Positions 63,300-64,000 of a stretch of 64,000 nt of DNA are shown here, piece by piece. A program made the translations under genes and the position numbers. The first letter of the stretch is position 1. Every line of letters starts with the position of its first letter. The stretch is from Bifidobacterium criceti (GTDB taxonomy: Bacteria; Actinomycetota; Actinomycetes; Actinomycetales; Bifidobacteriaceae). The notes beneath the pieces are model-generated. The model was not told the origin of the DNA. It did no database searches and saw only the letters and a list, made by a program, of their open reading frames with translations. The stretch covers positions 124,001-188,000 of the forward strand of contig NZ_MVOH01000017.1 in the NCBI RefSeq assembly GCF_002286935.1. The letters are read 5' to 3'.

Positions 63300-64000
63300 A
63301 TGACGCAAGGCAACGAACCCATCATCGTCTTCGACCATGTGGTCAAGGAGTTCACGGTACGCGGCGCGAAGAAGACGATGCGCGCCGTCGACGACGTCTC
63401 GCTTTCAATCGACGAAGGCGACATCTTCGGCATCATCGGCTATTCGGGAGCCGGCAAATCGACGCTCGTGCGCATGATCAACGCGCTCGAACAGCCGACG
63501 AGCGGCACCGTGACCGTCATGGGCAACGACGTGTCGCATATGGGCGAAGGCCGGCTGCGCCCCGTGCGGCAGAAGATCGGCATGATCTTCCAACAGTTCA
63601 ACCTGTTCTCGCAGAAGACGGTCGCGCAGAACATCGCATACCCGCTCAAACTCGACCATTGGCGCAAGGACTACCAGGACAGGCGCGTCAAGGAGCTGCT
63701 CGAATTCGTCGGCCTCGCCGAACACGCGGACAAATACCCGTCGCAGCTGTCCGGTGGCCAGAAGCAGCGCGTCGGCATCGCGCGCGCATTGGCGACGAAT
63801 CCGAAGATCCTGCTCGCCGACGAGGCGACGAGCGCACTCGACCCGGAGACGACGACCGAGGTGCTCCAGCTGCTCGAACGCGTCAACAAACAGCTCGGCA
63901 TCACAATCGTGCTCATCACGCACCAGATGAACGTCGTGCAGCAGATCGCGAACCGCGTCGCCGTCATGAGCTCGGGCAAAGTCGTCGAACAGGGGAGTGT
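63300..64000 (+). CDS. metN: Methionine ABC transporter ATPase, 3' end beyond window
   Basis: The first 233 codons of an importer ATPase: Walker A GYSGAGKST, Q-loop in IGMIFQQFNLFSQKTVAQNI, signature LSGGQKQRVGIARAL, Walker B ILLADEATSALD and the switch His in ITHQMNVV. The characteristic MetN NLFSQKTVAQNIAYPL stretch and the preceding metQ support methionine transport. The ATG at 63300 is near AAGG and GAGGAG. The C-terminal NIL (methionine-sensing) domain would lie outside the window, so its presence cannot be checked. Confidence 0.9.
   Translation, partial: MTQGNEPIIVFDHVVKEFTVRGAKKTMRAVDDVSLSIDEGDIFGIIGYSGAGKSTLVRMINALEQPTSGTVTVMGNDVSHMGEGRLRPVRQKIGMIFQQFNLFSQKTVAQNIAYPLKLDHWRKDYQDRRVKELLEFVGLAEHADKYPSQLSGGQKQRVGIARALATNPKILLADEATSALDPETTTEVLQLLERVNKQLGITIVLITHQMNVVQQIANRVAVMSSGKVVEQGS

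Overview
The window is a GC-rich, high-coding-density segment of an actinobacterial chromosome, most likely a Bifidobacterium or close relative. Supporting this are the actinobacterial blocks miaB-miaA-ftsK-pgsA-cinA-clgR-DUF3046-recA-recX, sepH-DUF4193-dut-rel and DUF4192-rpoD-parE, an actinobacterial SOS box before recA, a two-FHA ABC ATPase of the Rv1747 type, and small tightly packed operons. No phage, insertion sequence, CRISPR array or tRNA was seen. The one structural RNA recognised is rnpB.

Layout. 1-2691: the 3' part of a nicotinamidase gene overlaps a DUF262/RAMA protein that looks like a GmrSD-type restriction relative. 2769-8442: a drug-efflux-type ABC transporter (one ATPase, two permeases) divergent from a NarL-type two-component system. 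8443-10635: a two-gene island (protein-kinase fold plus nucleotidyltransferase) bounded by GC-rich repeat-bearing spacers. 10636-12386: a Bax-inhibitor-1 protein and a small alarmone synthetase. 12483-22900: tRNA modification, DNA translocation, phospholipid synthesis, ClgR regulator, recA/recX and rnpB. 23094-29822: hpf, secA, a small frameshifted gene, trpD, a small membrane protein and plsC. 29927-38424: PASTA kinase, polyprenyl synthase, DUF4192, primary sigma factor, topoisomerase IV subunit B. 38438-48207: GT4 glycosyltransferase, two tandem paralogous MFS carriers, a large Lhr-type helicase, a GRP sugar transporter. 48426-55784: topoisomerase IV subunit A, FHA-ABC ATPase with its permease, a phosphodiesterase. 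55853-64000: sepH, DUF4193, dut, rel, cyclophilin, HAD phosphatase, and the start of a methionine ABC importer (metQ, metN cut by the window end).

The genes are mostly core housekeeping: stress and nucleotide signalling (Rel, SAS, Hpf, RecA, ClgR, the PASTA kinase), division (FtsK, SepH), envelope lipids (PgsA, PlsC, polyprenyl synthase) and DNA topology (ParE, ParC). Two features run through the window. Most convergent gene ends are separated by large, often perfect inverted repeats that probably act as bidirectional terminators. At least nine genes carry a -10-like hexamer 6 to 8 nt before the start codon and no Shine-Dalgarno sequence, which suggests leaderless mRNAs.

The best candidates for something undescribed are the translationally coupled nicotinamidase/DUF262 pair, the kinase/nucleotidyltransferase island with its flanking repeats, and a duplicated element of about 34 nt containing a perfect DnaA box that lies about 115-120 nt before both recA and the DUF4192 gene. 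All functions are inferred by eye from motifs and gene order; no database search was run.
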